This document shows, in pieces, positions 25,920-33,883 of a DNA stretch of 64,000 nucleotides; positions within the stretch are counted from its first letter, which is position 1; each line of letters begins with the position of its first letter. The translations under genes were made by a program, and so were the position numbers. The DNA is taken from assembly GCA_963728545.1 (NCBI GenBank), contig CAVSKO010000002.1:124001-188000 (forward strand), given 5' to 3'. This stretch comes from DASUNP01 sp963728545. GTDB lineage: Bacteria > Acidobacteriota > Blastocatellia > UBA7656. Under the pieces are notes generated by a model that searched no databases, was not told the DNA's origin, and saw only the letters and a program-made list of their open reading frames with translations.

Positions 25920-26063
25920 CGGAGTGCGGTGATTTGTGATACTGCTGGCGAATTCAGTTTTGCACCACTTACAGAGATCGAGCCGAAGAAATACCAACAC
26001 TTACCATGCTGGATCCGCCGGTTATCCGAATTCGCCAGCAGTATCATTTGTCGCCGCACTCCG
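25920..26063. mobile_element. MITE-like element with 36-bp terminal inverted repeats
   Basis: The left end 25920-25955 (cggagtgcggtgatt...) and right end 26028-26063 are inverted copies matching at about 31 of 36 positions, including the perfect inner block gatactgctggcgaattc. The 72-bp core has no coding capacity. No target-site duplication is obvious. It fills much of the gap between the PLP enzyme and the MarR regulator. Confidence 0.75.
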
Positions 26064-26144
26064 AAGTAGGCTTTGACCGTGCAGCAACCTTATGCCCTTG
26101 CCTTGAATCTAACTCACCATTCACGATTCATTCTTCGCTCAAGA

Positions 26145-26187
26145 AAAGATAGTTGACATTAATACGGTTCATATATAAACTATCTTT
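26145..26187 (+). promoter_or_regulatory. MarR-gene promoter overlapped by a palindromic operator
   Basis: Perfect 10-bp inverted repeat AAAGATAGTT (26145-26154) and AACTATCTTT (26178-26187). TTGACA at 26153-26158 is the -35, and TAAACT at 26176-26181 fits a -10 with a 17-bp spacer, so both promoter boxes overlap the arms. This is the expected arrangement for autorepression by the MarR protein encoded just downstream, and it may control the whole cluster. Confidence 0.7.
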
Positions 26188-26200
26188 CGAAAGGAGCGTT

Positions 26201-26677
26201 ATGAAGTTGCAGCATGAACTGAAACTGAGACAGCCGCTGGTGAGCAACAACCACGAGGCGTTGCTCAATCTGGTTCGGACATCATCCATGCTTTTGAAGC
26301 TCTCGGACCGCTTCTTCTCGCATTTTGGCCTGACCGACGCCCAGTTCAACATTCTGATGATTCTCAATGATTATGATTCTGAGGGGTTGAGCCAGCAGGA
26401 ATTGAGCGACCAGCTAATTGTGACCAAATCGAATATGGTTGGGCTCGTAGACCGACTTGAAAAGGCCGGGTACGTCAAAAGAAAGTCGCATCCTACGGAT
26501 CGCCGTTTTTACCGGATAGTGCTCACCGCGAATGGCCGAGAGACGATTGAGAGGGTTAAAAAGTCATACTTCGAGGAAGTAGATAAAATGATGGGCGTGT
26601 TGACCGACTCTCAGAAAAAGAGCTTGATTCTCGCGATGGAGAGACTCAGGCAGTATCTTCACACGAGGCAAGCCTGA
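26201..26677 (+). CDS. MarR family transcriptional regulator
   Basis: 158 aa. Winged helix: LTDAQFNILMILNDYD, recognition helix region LSQQELSDQLIVTKSNMVGLVDRLEK, wing region RKSHPTDRRFYRIVLTANG, with dimerisation helices at both ends. ATG 26201 has AAGGAG 6 nt upstream; a TTG at 26153 overlaps the -35 and is rejected. Family members are released from DNA by small phenolic or lipid-like ligands or by oxidation. First gene of the biosynthetic cluster, 11 bp before the ligase gene, so it is the likely pathway regulator. Confidence 0.92.
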   Translation: MKLQHELKLRQPLVSNNHEALLNLVRTSSMLLKLSDRFFSHFGLTDAQFNILMILNDYDSEGLSQQELSDQLIVTKSNMVGLVDRLEKAGYVKRKSHPTDRRFYRIVLTANGRETIERVKKSYFEEVDKMMGVLTDSQKKSLILAMERLRQYLHTRQA

Positions 26678-26688
26678 GGAGTCACGCT

Positions 26689-28434
26689 ATGAAAGAGCAG
26701 CAACAGCATTCAGACATCGCACAACAGGGCGTGCAGCCAGCTTATCCGCAAGACGTGCTCTCCGTGATGCAGTTGAAAGCGGAGTTTTACAGCGACCGGG
26801 CGGCTTTTCAACTTTACGAAAACGGTTCGTGGCAGGGCATGACTTATGCGGAGCTTGCCTCCAGAGTGCGCACGCTTTCCGATTACCTGATTGAAAGCGG
26901 GATCAGACGCGGTGACAGGATTGCAATCCTGTCCGAATCGCGACCCGAATGGGCAATAGTCCTGTTTGCCTCGGTCCGTTGCGGGGCGACGTTTGTGCCG
27001 CTCGATACTAAGCTAACTCCGGTCGAGCTGCTTTCGATCTTGCGGGATGCCGAACCGCGCCTCCTGTTCGTCTCAGCCGCGCAGGCCTCTCTGGCCGAAG
27101 ACATGAAAGCGCAACTCCCAACACTCGAAAATGTTTTTTTGCTTAATGGAGAGGCCGAAAAAAGCGGCTTCATTTCGATAGACCAGCTTCAAGCATCAAA
27201 GCAACAGGAAGGGATAACGCGCGATATTGAAGAGACGGCGTTGATCGTCTATACGTCGGGGACTACGGGAGCGCCAAAAGGCGTGATGATCTCTTTTAAG
27301 AATATCGGCTACCAGATCATGAATTTCGCAGAGGTCATCAAGCTGAACGAGCGCGATATGCTGCTGTCGATGTTGCCGCTGAATCATCTGTTAGAGCTTA
27401 CGTGCGGGTTGCTGGGCGCGCTGTACGCGGGAGGGCGCATTTGCTATTGCTCTACGCTCTTTCCGCAGGAGATTGCCCAGATCATGCGCGAAAAGCGAGT
27501 CACCTGCATGATAACAGTGCCGCTCTTTTTGAAGTTGCTAAAGAGCGGTATTGAAAAAGAGGTTGACCGCGCAGGTCGTCTGAGCAAGCTGCTCTTTCGC
27601 GTCATGTTTTCTGCGGCTCGATGGGCCAAAGCGCCCGGCTTGAAAAGGCTCCTGTTTTATCGAATTCATCGCCGTCTCGGCGGCAGGCTGAGGGCTTTTA
27701 TTTCAGGCGGAGCGCCGCTTGACGCCGAAGTGGAAGAATTCTTTAACCGGTTGGGAATTCCGATTTATCTGGGCTACGGATTGACCGAGACAAGCCCCGT
27801 CATCTCTGTGAACACGCCCGCGCACAATCGAGCAGGTTCCGTAGGGCGTCCTCTTCCCGGCGTGCGCGTGCTAATACTTGAAAACGGGACCCGGCAGGGT
27901 GAAGGCGAGATCCTGACGGCAGGCCCTCACGTTATGAAGGGGTATTACAAGCGCGAAGATTTGACGCGCGAGGTGATGGATGATCAGGGGTGGTTTCACA
28001 CGGGCGATCTCGGCAAGGTTGACGAAGACGGATACATTTATATCACTGGCCGGGCGAAGAACCTTATAGTGCTTGCAAGCGGCAAGAAAGTTAACCCCGA
28101 AGAAGTCGAGGCCGTGATTTCCAGCAGCCAATTGATCAAAGAGGTTTGCGTGATTGGACAGCTTTCGCGTGACGGGCTTCAACAAGGCTCCGAAGAGATA
28201 TGCGCTGTCATAGTCCCCTCAGAATCGCTAGCTCGTCGGTCGGATGAAAGATCGGCTATTGAAGACGAAATCAGCGAAGAGGTTAATAGGCTTGTAGCGA
28301 CCCTCGCCCCGTTCAAGCGCCCATCAAAGGTATTCATTCGATTTGAAGATTTGCCAAAGACTTCGACTCGCAAGGTGAAACGCGTGCTGGTCGCTGAATG
28401 GCTCGATAGCGTGCAACAGACGGTTGTCGCGTGA
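26689..28434 (+). CDS. Acyl-AMP ligase (long-chain acyl-CoA/ACP synthetase family)
   Basis: 581 aa ANL-superfamily adenylating enzyme. P-loop YTSGTTGAPKG (188-198), GYGLTETSP, FHTGDLG and the C-terminal RAKNLIVLASGKKVNPEEVE hinge region are intact, and the catalytic Lys near the end (STRKVKR) is present. It activates a carboxylic acid, probably a fatty acid, as acyl-AMP and transfers it to CoA or a carrier protein. Position behind MarR and ahead of a KAS III-like gene and two carrier proteins suggests that it supplies the acyl starter of the pathway (inference). GAGGAG lies 8 nt before the ATG. Confidence 0.9.
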   Translation: MKEQQQHSDIAQQGVQPAYPQDVLSVMQLKAEFYSDRAAFQLYENGSWQGMTYAELASRVRTLSDYLIESGIRRGDRIAILSESRPEWAIVLFASVRCGATFVPLDTKLTPVELLSILRDAEPRLLFVSAAQASLAEDMKAQLPTLENVFLLNGEAEKSGFISIDQLQASKQQEGITRDIEETALIVYTSGTTGAPKGVMISFKNIGYQIMNFAEVIKLNERDMLLSMLPLNHLLELTCGLLGALYAGGRICYCSTLFPQEIAQIMREKRVTCMITVPLFLKLLKSGIEKEVDRAGRLSKLLFRVMFSAARWAKAPGLKRLLFYRIHRRLGGRLRAFISGGAPLDAEVEEFFNRLGIPIYLGYGLTETSPVISVNTPAHNRAGSVGRPLPGVRVLILENGTRQGEGEILTAGPHVMKGYYKREDLTREVMDDQGWFHTGDLGKVDEDGYIYITGRAKNLIVLASGKKVNPEEVEAVISSSQLIKEVCVIGQLSRDGLQQGSEEICAVIVPSESLARRSDERSAIEDEISEEVNRLVATLAPFKRPSKVFIRFEDLPKTSTRKVKRVLVAEWLDSVQQTVVA

Positions 28435-28455
28435 AAGGTATTAAGGATCGCGGTT

Positions 28456-29052
28456 ATGAATGAACCAATCGTTTTGCTTTACTTGTTGAACCTGATATTT
28501 ATCGGGCTGTTGCCGAAGATCTTTTTTAGAAAAGATGGCCGGTTCAACCTGATGTGGTGGATTGCGGCGTCGCCCTTTATAATCTGCGCGATCGTTCTGG
28601 TTCTGGCGACAGCAGAGTACGTTACGCCTTTCAGGCTTAATGGGTGGAGCAGGTGGCTCGATCTGATTTCGGTCCCCTTTAGCGTTGCATCAATCGGGTT
28701 GCTTTTCTTTACGCTGGGCACTCACCGCATTCCCATCTCGCTCTGGCATCAAGACAATGACGCTCCGAAACACATAGTCACTTATGGCGCATACCGTTGG
28801 ATACGTCATCCTTTTTATGCGTCATTTATTCTCGCGCTCTTGGGCGCAGTCATTCTCTGCCCGCATTGGGGGACGCTCTACACGCTCTTGCACGGAGTCA
28901 GCGTTTTGAACTTCACGGCGGCGAGAGAAGAAAAACGTTTAAGCGCGTCCGAGTTCGGCGACGAGTATCAACAGTACATACAGCGAACAGGACGCTTCTG
29001 GCCCAGGTTCAAAATTGCCCCGGCCGCCGGGAGCATCCAAGAGCCGCGATAA
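28456..29052 (+). CDS. ICMT/PEMT-like integral membrane methyltransferase
   Basis: 198 aa with four or five membrane helices (VLLYLLNLIFIGLLP, IAASPFIICAIVLVLATA, LISVPFSVASIGLLFFTLG, FILALLGAVILC). The C-terminal SAM-binding signature YRWIRHPFYASF followed by AAREEKRLSASEFGDEYQQY matches isoprenylcysteine carboxyl methyltransferases and phospholipid N-methyltransferases. A lipid-like substrate is likely. It sits 21 bp after the ligase gene in the cluster, so O- or N-methylation of the lipid product is a reasonable guess. Confidence 0.85.
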   Translation: MNEPIVLLYLLNLIFIGLLPKIFFRKDGRFNLMWWIAASPFIICAIVLVLATAEYVTPFRLNGWSRWLDLISVPFSVASIGLLFFTLGTHRIPISLWHQDNDAPKHIVTYGAYRWIRHPFYASFILALLGAVILCPHWGTLYTLLHGVSVLNFTAAREEKRLSASEFGDEYQQYIQRTGRFWPRFKIAPAAGSIQEPR

Positions 29053-29084
29053 ACCTCGCCGCGCTTGCCGCTCCTTTTATTAAC

Positions 29085-30059
29085 ATGCCGGATTACTTGA
29101 GATCAGATATGAGAGAAGCTTTTATAGATCACTTATCCTTCGCGCTCGGCGATCAAACGATAGCCGTTGAAGAGTCGGCAGAAAAAGGGAGACTCGTTTC
29201 ATCGCCTTCGGTTTTGAAAGAGGCGGGGTTTGAACGTCACCACATTTGCGTTGAGCAAACGACCGCATACGACCTGGCGCGACGGTCGGTCGGCGAAATT
29301 GCCGGTGCCCTGGGCGACATCGGCGCGATAGTCTATTCCACCTGCATCCCCATAAACGGCAGCATAGGATCGCAGAGCCGCTTCGCAGAAACCAGAGACG
29401 TGAAATACTTGATGGATTTTCCTGCGAGCCATTTGCAAGCCGATTTCGGGTTGCACAAAGCCTCTGTGATCGGCCTCAATCAGCAAGCCTGCACGGGTAT
29501 GCTAGGGTCGCTTCGCATTGCGAGAATGCTGATTGCGACGGAGCCAGATATTTCGCGCGTGCTTTGCGTCACGGCTGACCGTTTCCCGGAAGGCGCGCTG
29601 TACGAACAGTCGTACAATTTGATTTCTGACGGGGCAGCCGCCTGTGTGGTATCGACGACGCCGGAAGGGTTCCTGCTTGTCGGCTCTCATTCCGTAACGA
29701 ACGGAGCGATGGCGCAGGCTTCGGATGACGAGACGGTCGGCAGTTTCTTTAGCTACACTTTTCGAGCGATTCAAGACAGCCTGGCCCGAGCAGGGCTTGA
29801 AATAAAAGATATCAATTGGATAGTCGCGCAGAATACGAATCAAAAGGCGTGGCAAATCCTGTCGCGATTGCTGAAGTTCGAGTATGAACGGGTCTACTTT
29901 CCGACTATCAGAGAAGTAGGCCACGTCATAAGCGGCGATAACATAATCAACCTCAAAAGGTTGGTTGATGAAAAAAGGGTGAAGCCGGGCGAGCGCGTGC
30001 TGCTGTTTATGGCGGGGTACGGTTTGAACTGGCAATGCGTGATTCTTGAGAAAGCATGA
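29085..30059 (+). CDS. KAS III-like (FabH-superfamily) condensing or acyl-transfer enzyme
   Basis: 324 aa, thiolase fold. The nucleophile Cys136 is in NQQACTGMLGSL. At the usual His position the sequence is WIVAQNTNQKAW (Gln249/Asn250), and at the usual Asn position it is REVGHVISGDN (His280), so the canonical Cys-His-Asn triad looks rearranged. This suggests a divergent KAS III-like subfamily, perhaps decarboxylation-independent condensation or acyl transfer. ATG 29085 lacks a good ribosome site; ATG 29109, behind TGAGA, is the alternative. It should join the acyl unit to a carrier-bound or free acceptor. Confidence 0.85.
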   Translation: MPDYLRSDMREAFIDHLSFALGDQTIAVEESAEKGRLVSSPSVLKEAGFERHHICVEQTTAYDLARRSVGEIAGALGDIGAIVYSTCIPINGSIGSQSRFAETRDVKYLMDFPASHLQADFGLHKASVIGLNQQACTGMLGSLRIARMLIATEPDISRVLCVTADRFPEGALYEQSYNLISDGAAACVVSTTPEGFLLVGSHSVTNGAMAQASDDETVGSFFSYTFRAIQDSLARAGLEIKDINWIVAQNTNQKAWQILSRLLKFEYERVYFPTIREVGHVISGDNIINLKRLVDEKRVKPGERVLLFMAGYGLNWQCVILEKA

Positions 30060-30074
30060 GCAGTTGAGAATACA

Positions 30075-30207
30075 AAAGGATTCACCGCCGCAGACACAGA
30101 GAACACAGGATGGCCGATGATGTGCTTCGCACGCGGCGGATGCGCAGAGCAGATAGTTTTCTCTGCGCCCGCTTTGCGTCCTCTGTGTCTGCGGCGGTGA
30201 GATGTTT
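30075..30207. repeat. Palindromic intergenic repeat family A, copy 3 (with nested insert)
   Basis: Arms ttcaccgccgcagacacag and ctgtgtctgcggcggtga flank an inner ctctgcgcc. The 30-bp GGATG-bounded hairpin occupies 30113-30142. The element lies between the KAS III-like and AurF-like genes. Its frame runs into the latter but is not part of that protein. Confidence 0.9.
30113..30142. repeat. 30-bp nested hairpin insert, copy 2
   Basis: Identical in sequence to the copy at 12298-12327 and again preceded by GGATG (30108-30112) and ended by GGATG. It sits at the same place in the same host palindrome as in copy 2 of family A. Confidence 0.75.
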
Positions 30208-30223
30208 TAAAAGTGAGGTCAAA

Positions 30224-31117
30224 GTGGCTGCATTAGCAAAAACCGTAAAAAGACTTTCCGAGATTTCAATAAAGGATTACATCAATCCCTATTCTCATCT
30301 GAGCTGGCCCGAATCGCTCGACGAGTCGCAGTGGTTCACCAGCCCCGAATTGATCTCTATTTATGGGACGCGGTGGTACGAAGAGTTGGGCGAACGCGAG
30401 CGAAAGCGTTTGAGCTTTTTCGAAGCGGTAAATTTTTTCAGCCTCAACATCCACGGTGAGAAGTCGTTAATCGAAGGATTGGCCGCGCGCCTATACAAAA
30501 AAGGCAATGACGAGATTTCGCCTTATCTCCATCATTTCCTCGATGAAGAGAACAAACACATGGTTTACTTCGGCACGTTCTGCACGAAGTACGCCGGTAA
30601 GATTTATCCCGATAAAAAACTTGTCTTCCCGCGAGAGCATGCGCGCGGCGAAGAAGATTTTCTCTTTTTTGCGAAGGTGCTGATATTTGAAGAGATCGTA
30701 GACGTCTATAACGTGACTATGGCGGTTGACGAAAGGCTCTCGGAAATCGCGCGCCAGATAAACCTGCTCCATCACCGTGACGAAGCGCGCCATCTGGTCT
30801 TCGGTCGGCTGATAGTCAAAGAGCTGTTCGCCCGTTACTCTCCCGCGTGGTCACAGGAGACGCTTCGAGGCGTGCGCGATTATTTGAAGTCGTATTTTCT
30901 CGCAACCTGGAAAGAGTACTACAACCCTGCGGTGTATCGAGATGCAGGCTCTGACTCTCCTTATGAATTGATGGAAGAGGCTTTCGAGAGTGATTCTGCG
31001 CGTGCGCACAGAAAGCGAATATCGAATGGTTGCGTCGAGTTCTTTTTAGAGAACGGCATTCTGGATGAGGAGCCGATTTATGAAGACAGAAGCAGAGATA
31101 CGACAGAGCTTGCGTGA
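30224..31117 (+). CDS. AurF-type diiron N-oxygenase
   Basis: 297 aa. Start is a GTG with GAGGT just upstream; the longer open frame to 30110 is repeat sequence. The diiron ligand pattern of p-aminobenzoate N-oxygenase AurF is complete: Glu79 (HGEK), Glu109-x-x-His112 (DEENKH), Glu157 (FEE), His183, Glu187 and His190 (HHRDEARH). The extra histidine of AurF, four residues before the last Glu, is conserved. AurF enzymes oxidise amines to hydroxylamines or nitro groups. With the amino acid:carrier ligase next door, a carrier-bound amino acid is a likely substrate (inference). Confidence 0.87.
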   Translation: MAALAKTVKRLSEISIKDYINPYSHLSWPESLDESQWFTSPELISIYGTRWYEELGERERKRLSFFEAVNFFSLNIHGEKSLIEGLAARLYKKGNDEISPYLHHFLDEENKHMVYFGTFCTKYAGKIYPDKKLVFPREHARGEEDFLFFAKVLIFEEIVDVYNVTMAVDERLSEIARQINLLHHRDEARHLVFGRLIVKELFARYSPAWSQETLRGVRDYLKSYFLATWKEYYNPAVYRDAGSDSPYELMEEAFESDSARAHRKRISNGCVEFFLENGILDEEPIYEDRSRDTTELA

Positions 31118-31331
31118 TTGGATAATAAAGAAGAATGGCAAGATAAAACCGGAAGACTTGAACGATCAGACTCCGGTTATAGAGCAAAGAATAATATCGT
31201 CGCTACAGGTGATGGATTTGATATTCTTTCTTGAACAACTGTCGGGCAAGCCAATAGAAGTCGATGATCTGAAGCCCGGCGTCTTTCGAGACATCGATTC
31301 TATTTACCGGAATTTTTTTAACGCTGCTTGA
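31080..31331 (+). CDS. Acyl/aminoacyl carrier protein 1
   Basis: 83 aa. Carrier-protein helix bundle with the phosphopantetheine site as ISSLQVMDLI (Ser41; the usual DSL reads SSL). ATG 31080 has GAGGAG 7 nt upstream and overlaps the AurF-like gene by 38 bp. It is 17 bp ahead of the amino acid:carrier protein ligase, the arrangement seen for dedicated carrier proteins of that enzyme family, so it is the probable aminoacyl acceptor. Confidence 0.85.
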   Translation: MKTEAEIRQSLRDWIIKKNGKIKPEDLNDQTPVIEQRIISSLQVMDLIFFLEQLSGKPIEVDDLKPGVFRDIDSIYRNFFNAA

Positions 31332-31348
31332 TGTAAGAGGAGACGCAG

Positions 31349-32209
31349 GTGATAGACTTCGAAAAATTACCAGATTACAGATGGTCAGAGAGCGGGCAAT
31401 CTACGTTGAGCGGAACCCTGCTCGATCTTTACCGGCGGCTTGATCGTCTGTTTCTCAGATGGGCGCGGGAATGTGGCGCCGATGAATACCTGTTTCCGCC
31501 TTTTATCGCAGCGCGCGAGCTTTCAAAGCTCGATTATTTTCGCTCGTTTCCTCACCTGGTCACGTTTGCCACGACGCTCGACGCGAGCGAAGAAAACCTG
31601 AAGCAGTTCGCAACAGGCGAGCCTCTCAATGATGCGGGCGAAGTGCAATTGGCAGTGCAATCTCCAATTCGAGAGGTGCTCACACCGGCCGCCTGTTACC
31701 ATTTTTACGTGCGGTTTCAGCGAGAGACACTCGCCTCGGCGAGGTACGTTACTACGCGCGCGACCTGTTATCGAAGAGAAGCCTGCTACTCGCCGCTTGA
31801 GCGCCAGTGGAGCTTCTCTATGCGAGAGATCGTCTGTCTCGGGACTGCGGAAGAGGTGAAGGAATATCTTGCCCGATACCAGGAGAAAGTTGACCGGTTT
31901 TTTAGGAGCATCGAATTGCCGGTCGAATGGAAGAACGCGACTGACCCGTTTTTCAATCCTTCGCGAAACCCAAAGTATCTTCTCCAAAAGCTCGATCCGG
32001 TAAAGACGGAGATGATTTTTGAGGACAAGCTTGCAATCGGCTCGATCAATTTTCACCGGAACTATTTCGGAGAGGCGTTCGAGATTTTGCGCGACGGGCG
32101 AGAAGCTTTCTCTGGCTGCGTGGCATTCGGCTTAGAAAGATGGATATATGCTTTCTTAAGCCGCTTCGGATTAAATCAGTCCGATTGGCCCGACCTTGAT
32201 CGCGAGTAA
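31349..32209 (+). CDS. Amino acid:[carrier protein] ligase, class II aaRS-like
   Basis: 286 aa. It resembles the catalytic core of atypical seryl-tRNA synthetases without a tRNA-binding domain. Class II motif 2 is CYRREACYSPLERQWSFSMRE and motif 3 is AFGLERWIYAFL. The expected zinc ligands are Cys116, Glu160 and Cys257, spaced like those of the Bradyrhizobium enzymes that charge carrier proteins with Gly or Ala. Reaction: ATP-dependent aminoacylation of a phosphopantetheinyl carrier. The GTG start has AGAGGAG 6 nt upstream. This is the amino-acid entry step of the cluster; which amino acid it takes is not readable here. Confidence 0.85.
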   Translation: MIDFEKLPDYRWSESGQSTLSGTLLDLYRRLDRLFLRWARECGADEYLFPPFIAARELSKLDYFRSFPHLVTFATTLDASEENLKQFATGEPLNDAGEVQLAVQSPIREVLTPAACYHFYVRFQRETLASARYVTTRATCYRREACYSPLERQWSFSMREIVCLGTAEEVKEYLARYQEKVDRFFRSIELPVEWKNATDPFFNPSRNPKYLLQKLDPVKTEMIFEDKLAIGSINFHRNYFGEAFEILRDGREAFSGCVAFGLERWIYAFLSRFGLNQSDWPDLDRE

Positions 32210-32217
32210 AGGAAGAG

Positions 32218-33318
32218 ATGAGCGCGAACGACATTTTAATAACGGGCGGGGACGGCTACCTCGGCTCGCGGCTCGCAATAAAATATCTTGAGCAGACCGA
32301 TTTGCCTGTCACGCTCTGGATGCGCGCAGCCGACGAAGCTGAGTTTCAATCTAAGCGAGAGAGGCTTGCAGGCGTGTTGCGGGAATTCGAGCCGCGCATA
32401 AGTTTTCACCGGGGCGAGCTTGTTGACCCGGAGCCCTTTGAGTCGCTCGACCCTCGACGCATACGGAAGATCATTCACACCGCATCGGTAATTCGCTTCA
32501 ATGTCGATCAAGAGACTGCTCGACGTGTCAACATCGAGGGGACTGAAAAGCTGCTACGCTTCGCCACTCGATGCGAGAATCTTGAAAGTCTAGGGCTGTT
32601 GAGCACTGTCTACGCTTCGGGGTTGAAATCAGGCGTTATAGAAGAGGTCGCGCTCGACGGCAAAGACGGGTTTGCGAATTATTATGAACAATCGAAATGG
32701 GCTTCCGAGGCGACGTTGATTCGAGAGTATGATCATCTGCCCTGGCAGATTTTTCGCGTCGCGACGGCCATCGCGGATTCAGACGAAGGGCGCGTCACGC
32801 AGTACAATGCTTTTCATAACACGCTGAAGCTTTTTTACTACGGGCTGCTATCTCTCATCCCCGGATTTCCCGAAACGCCCGTTTATTTTGTGACCGGAGA
32901 TTTCGTCGCAAGCGCGGTCTTCGAGTTGATGAACAATAATACGAATAGGGCTATTTATCATGTAGCGCACACCGAGAGAGAATCGCTCACGCTCGGAGAG
33001 TTGATAGACCTTGCGTTTGAAGTCTTTGACGGGGAAGCGGACTTCAGCGCGCGCCGTGTTCTCAAGCCGCTTTATTCCGACGCGGAGTCGTTTGATCTTT
33101 TGGTAGACGGCATCAGCTCGTTTGGCGGGGGAATAGTCAACCAGGCAGTTTCGAGCGTCGCCCCTTTCGGGAAGCAGCTTTTTATCAAGAAGGATATTCG
33201 CAACTCGAAACTGGTTTCGACTCTTGCGTCTTACCCGAAGACGGATGCGCGCAGCTTGATACAAAATACTTGCCGGTATCTTGTCCGAACCCGGTGGGGG
33301 AGAGAACAGAATGGTTGA
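32218..33318 (+). CDS. Extended SDR, NAD(P)-dependent epimerase/thioester-reductase-like
   Basis: 366 aa. Rossmann motif TGGDGYLG (9-16) and active-site Tyr156-x-x-x-Lys160 (YYEQSKWASE) are intact, and STVYASG carries the Ser/Thr. The overall layout (DPEPFESLD...KIIHTASVI...NIEGTEKLLRFA) resembles thioester-reductase and male-sterility type SDRs, which release carrier-bound acyl groups as aldehydes or alcohols. That is one possible role; keto reduction or sugar modification are others. It overlaps the next gene by 8 bp. Confidence 0.83.
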   Translation: MSANDILITGGDGYLGSRLAIKYLEQTDLPVTLWMRAADEAEFQSKRERLAGVLREFEPRISFHRGELVDPEPFESLDPRRIRKIIHTASVIRFNVDQETARRVNIEGTEKLLRFATRCENLESLGLLSTVYASGLKSGVIEEVALDGKDGFANYYEQSKWASEATLIREYDHLPWQIFRVATAIADSDEGRVTQYNAFHNTLKLFYYGLLSLIPGFPETPVYFVTGDFVASAVFELMNNNTNRAIYHVAHTERESLTLGELIDLAFEVFDGEADFSARRVLKPLYSDAESFDLLVDGISSFGGGIVNQAVSSVAPFGKQLFIKKDIRNSKLVSTLASYPKTDARSLIQNTCRYLVRTRWGREQNG

Positions 33319-33865
33319 TGAGAATGAACTCTGGATTCTCAGTTTTTATCGCACGTCGGAGATAAGCGGCGCGCTGTTTTTCGGAACGCTTGCGCGCTCG
33401 ATGCGGCCCGGCCCGGTCCAGCACGATATGACAAAACATTTTTCCGACGAGGCGCTTCATTCCTGGTACTGGACCGCTTGCATAAACAATCTCGGAGCGC
33501 GCCCGCTCAAACTCGGCGAAGCTTATCAGGATCAGTATCTCGCGGCGGCAGGCATGCCCGTAAATCTTATGGAGGTGCTGGCAATCACCCAGGTATTTGA
33601 AAAGCGCGTCATCAATCAATATGCGCGCCACGCCCAGGCTCCGAACCTCAGCGTTGAAGTCCAGGATACGCTCGCAAAGATCATGATAGACGAGCGATGG
33701 CATATCGAATGGATTCAAAAAGCTCTCAAGCAGATGGAGCCTGATTACGGCGCGGAGTTGATTGAGACGACGCTAAAACGTTTCCGGGAAGCCGATCAAG
33801 AAGTCTATCGAAAGACCATGCAAGAGCACGAAGAGCGAGTCCGGCATCTCTTCAAATCTAAATGA
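33311..33865 (+). CDS. Ferritin-like diiron protein, candidate oxygenase
   Basis: 184 aa four-helix bundle. Carboxylate pattern: Glu17 (TSEISG), Glu47-x-x-His50 (SDEALH), Glu97 (VFEKRV), Glu128-x-x-His131 (DERWH), the two E..ExxH pairs of a diiron site. It is too short for a classic oxygenase and unlike bacterioferritin in its surroundings. The ATG overlaps the SDR gene by 8 bp and follows GGGGGAGAG. As a second diiron enzyme in the cluster it may carry out a further oxidation of the amine or the chain; this is inference. Confidence 0.8.
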   Translation: MVDENELWILSFYRTSEISGALFFGTLARSMRPGPVQHDMTKHFSDEALHSWYWTACINNLGARPLKLGEAYQDQYLAAAGMPVNLMEVLAITQVFEKRVINQYARHAQAPNLSVEVQDTLAKIMIDERWHIEWIQKALKQMEPDYGAELIETTLKRFREADQEVYRKTMQEHEERVRHLFKSK

Positions 33866-33883
33866 GTATTAAAAAATGCAGGT

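Noticed and set aside
28797..29084. Upstream extension of the KAS III-like frame
   Set aside because: It lies inside the ICMT-like gene in another frame and adds no KAS III homology.
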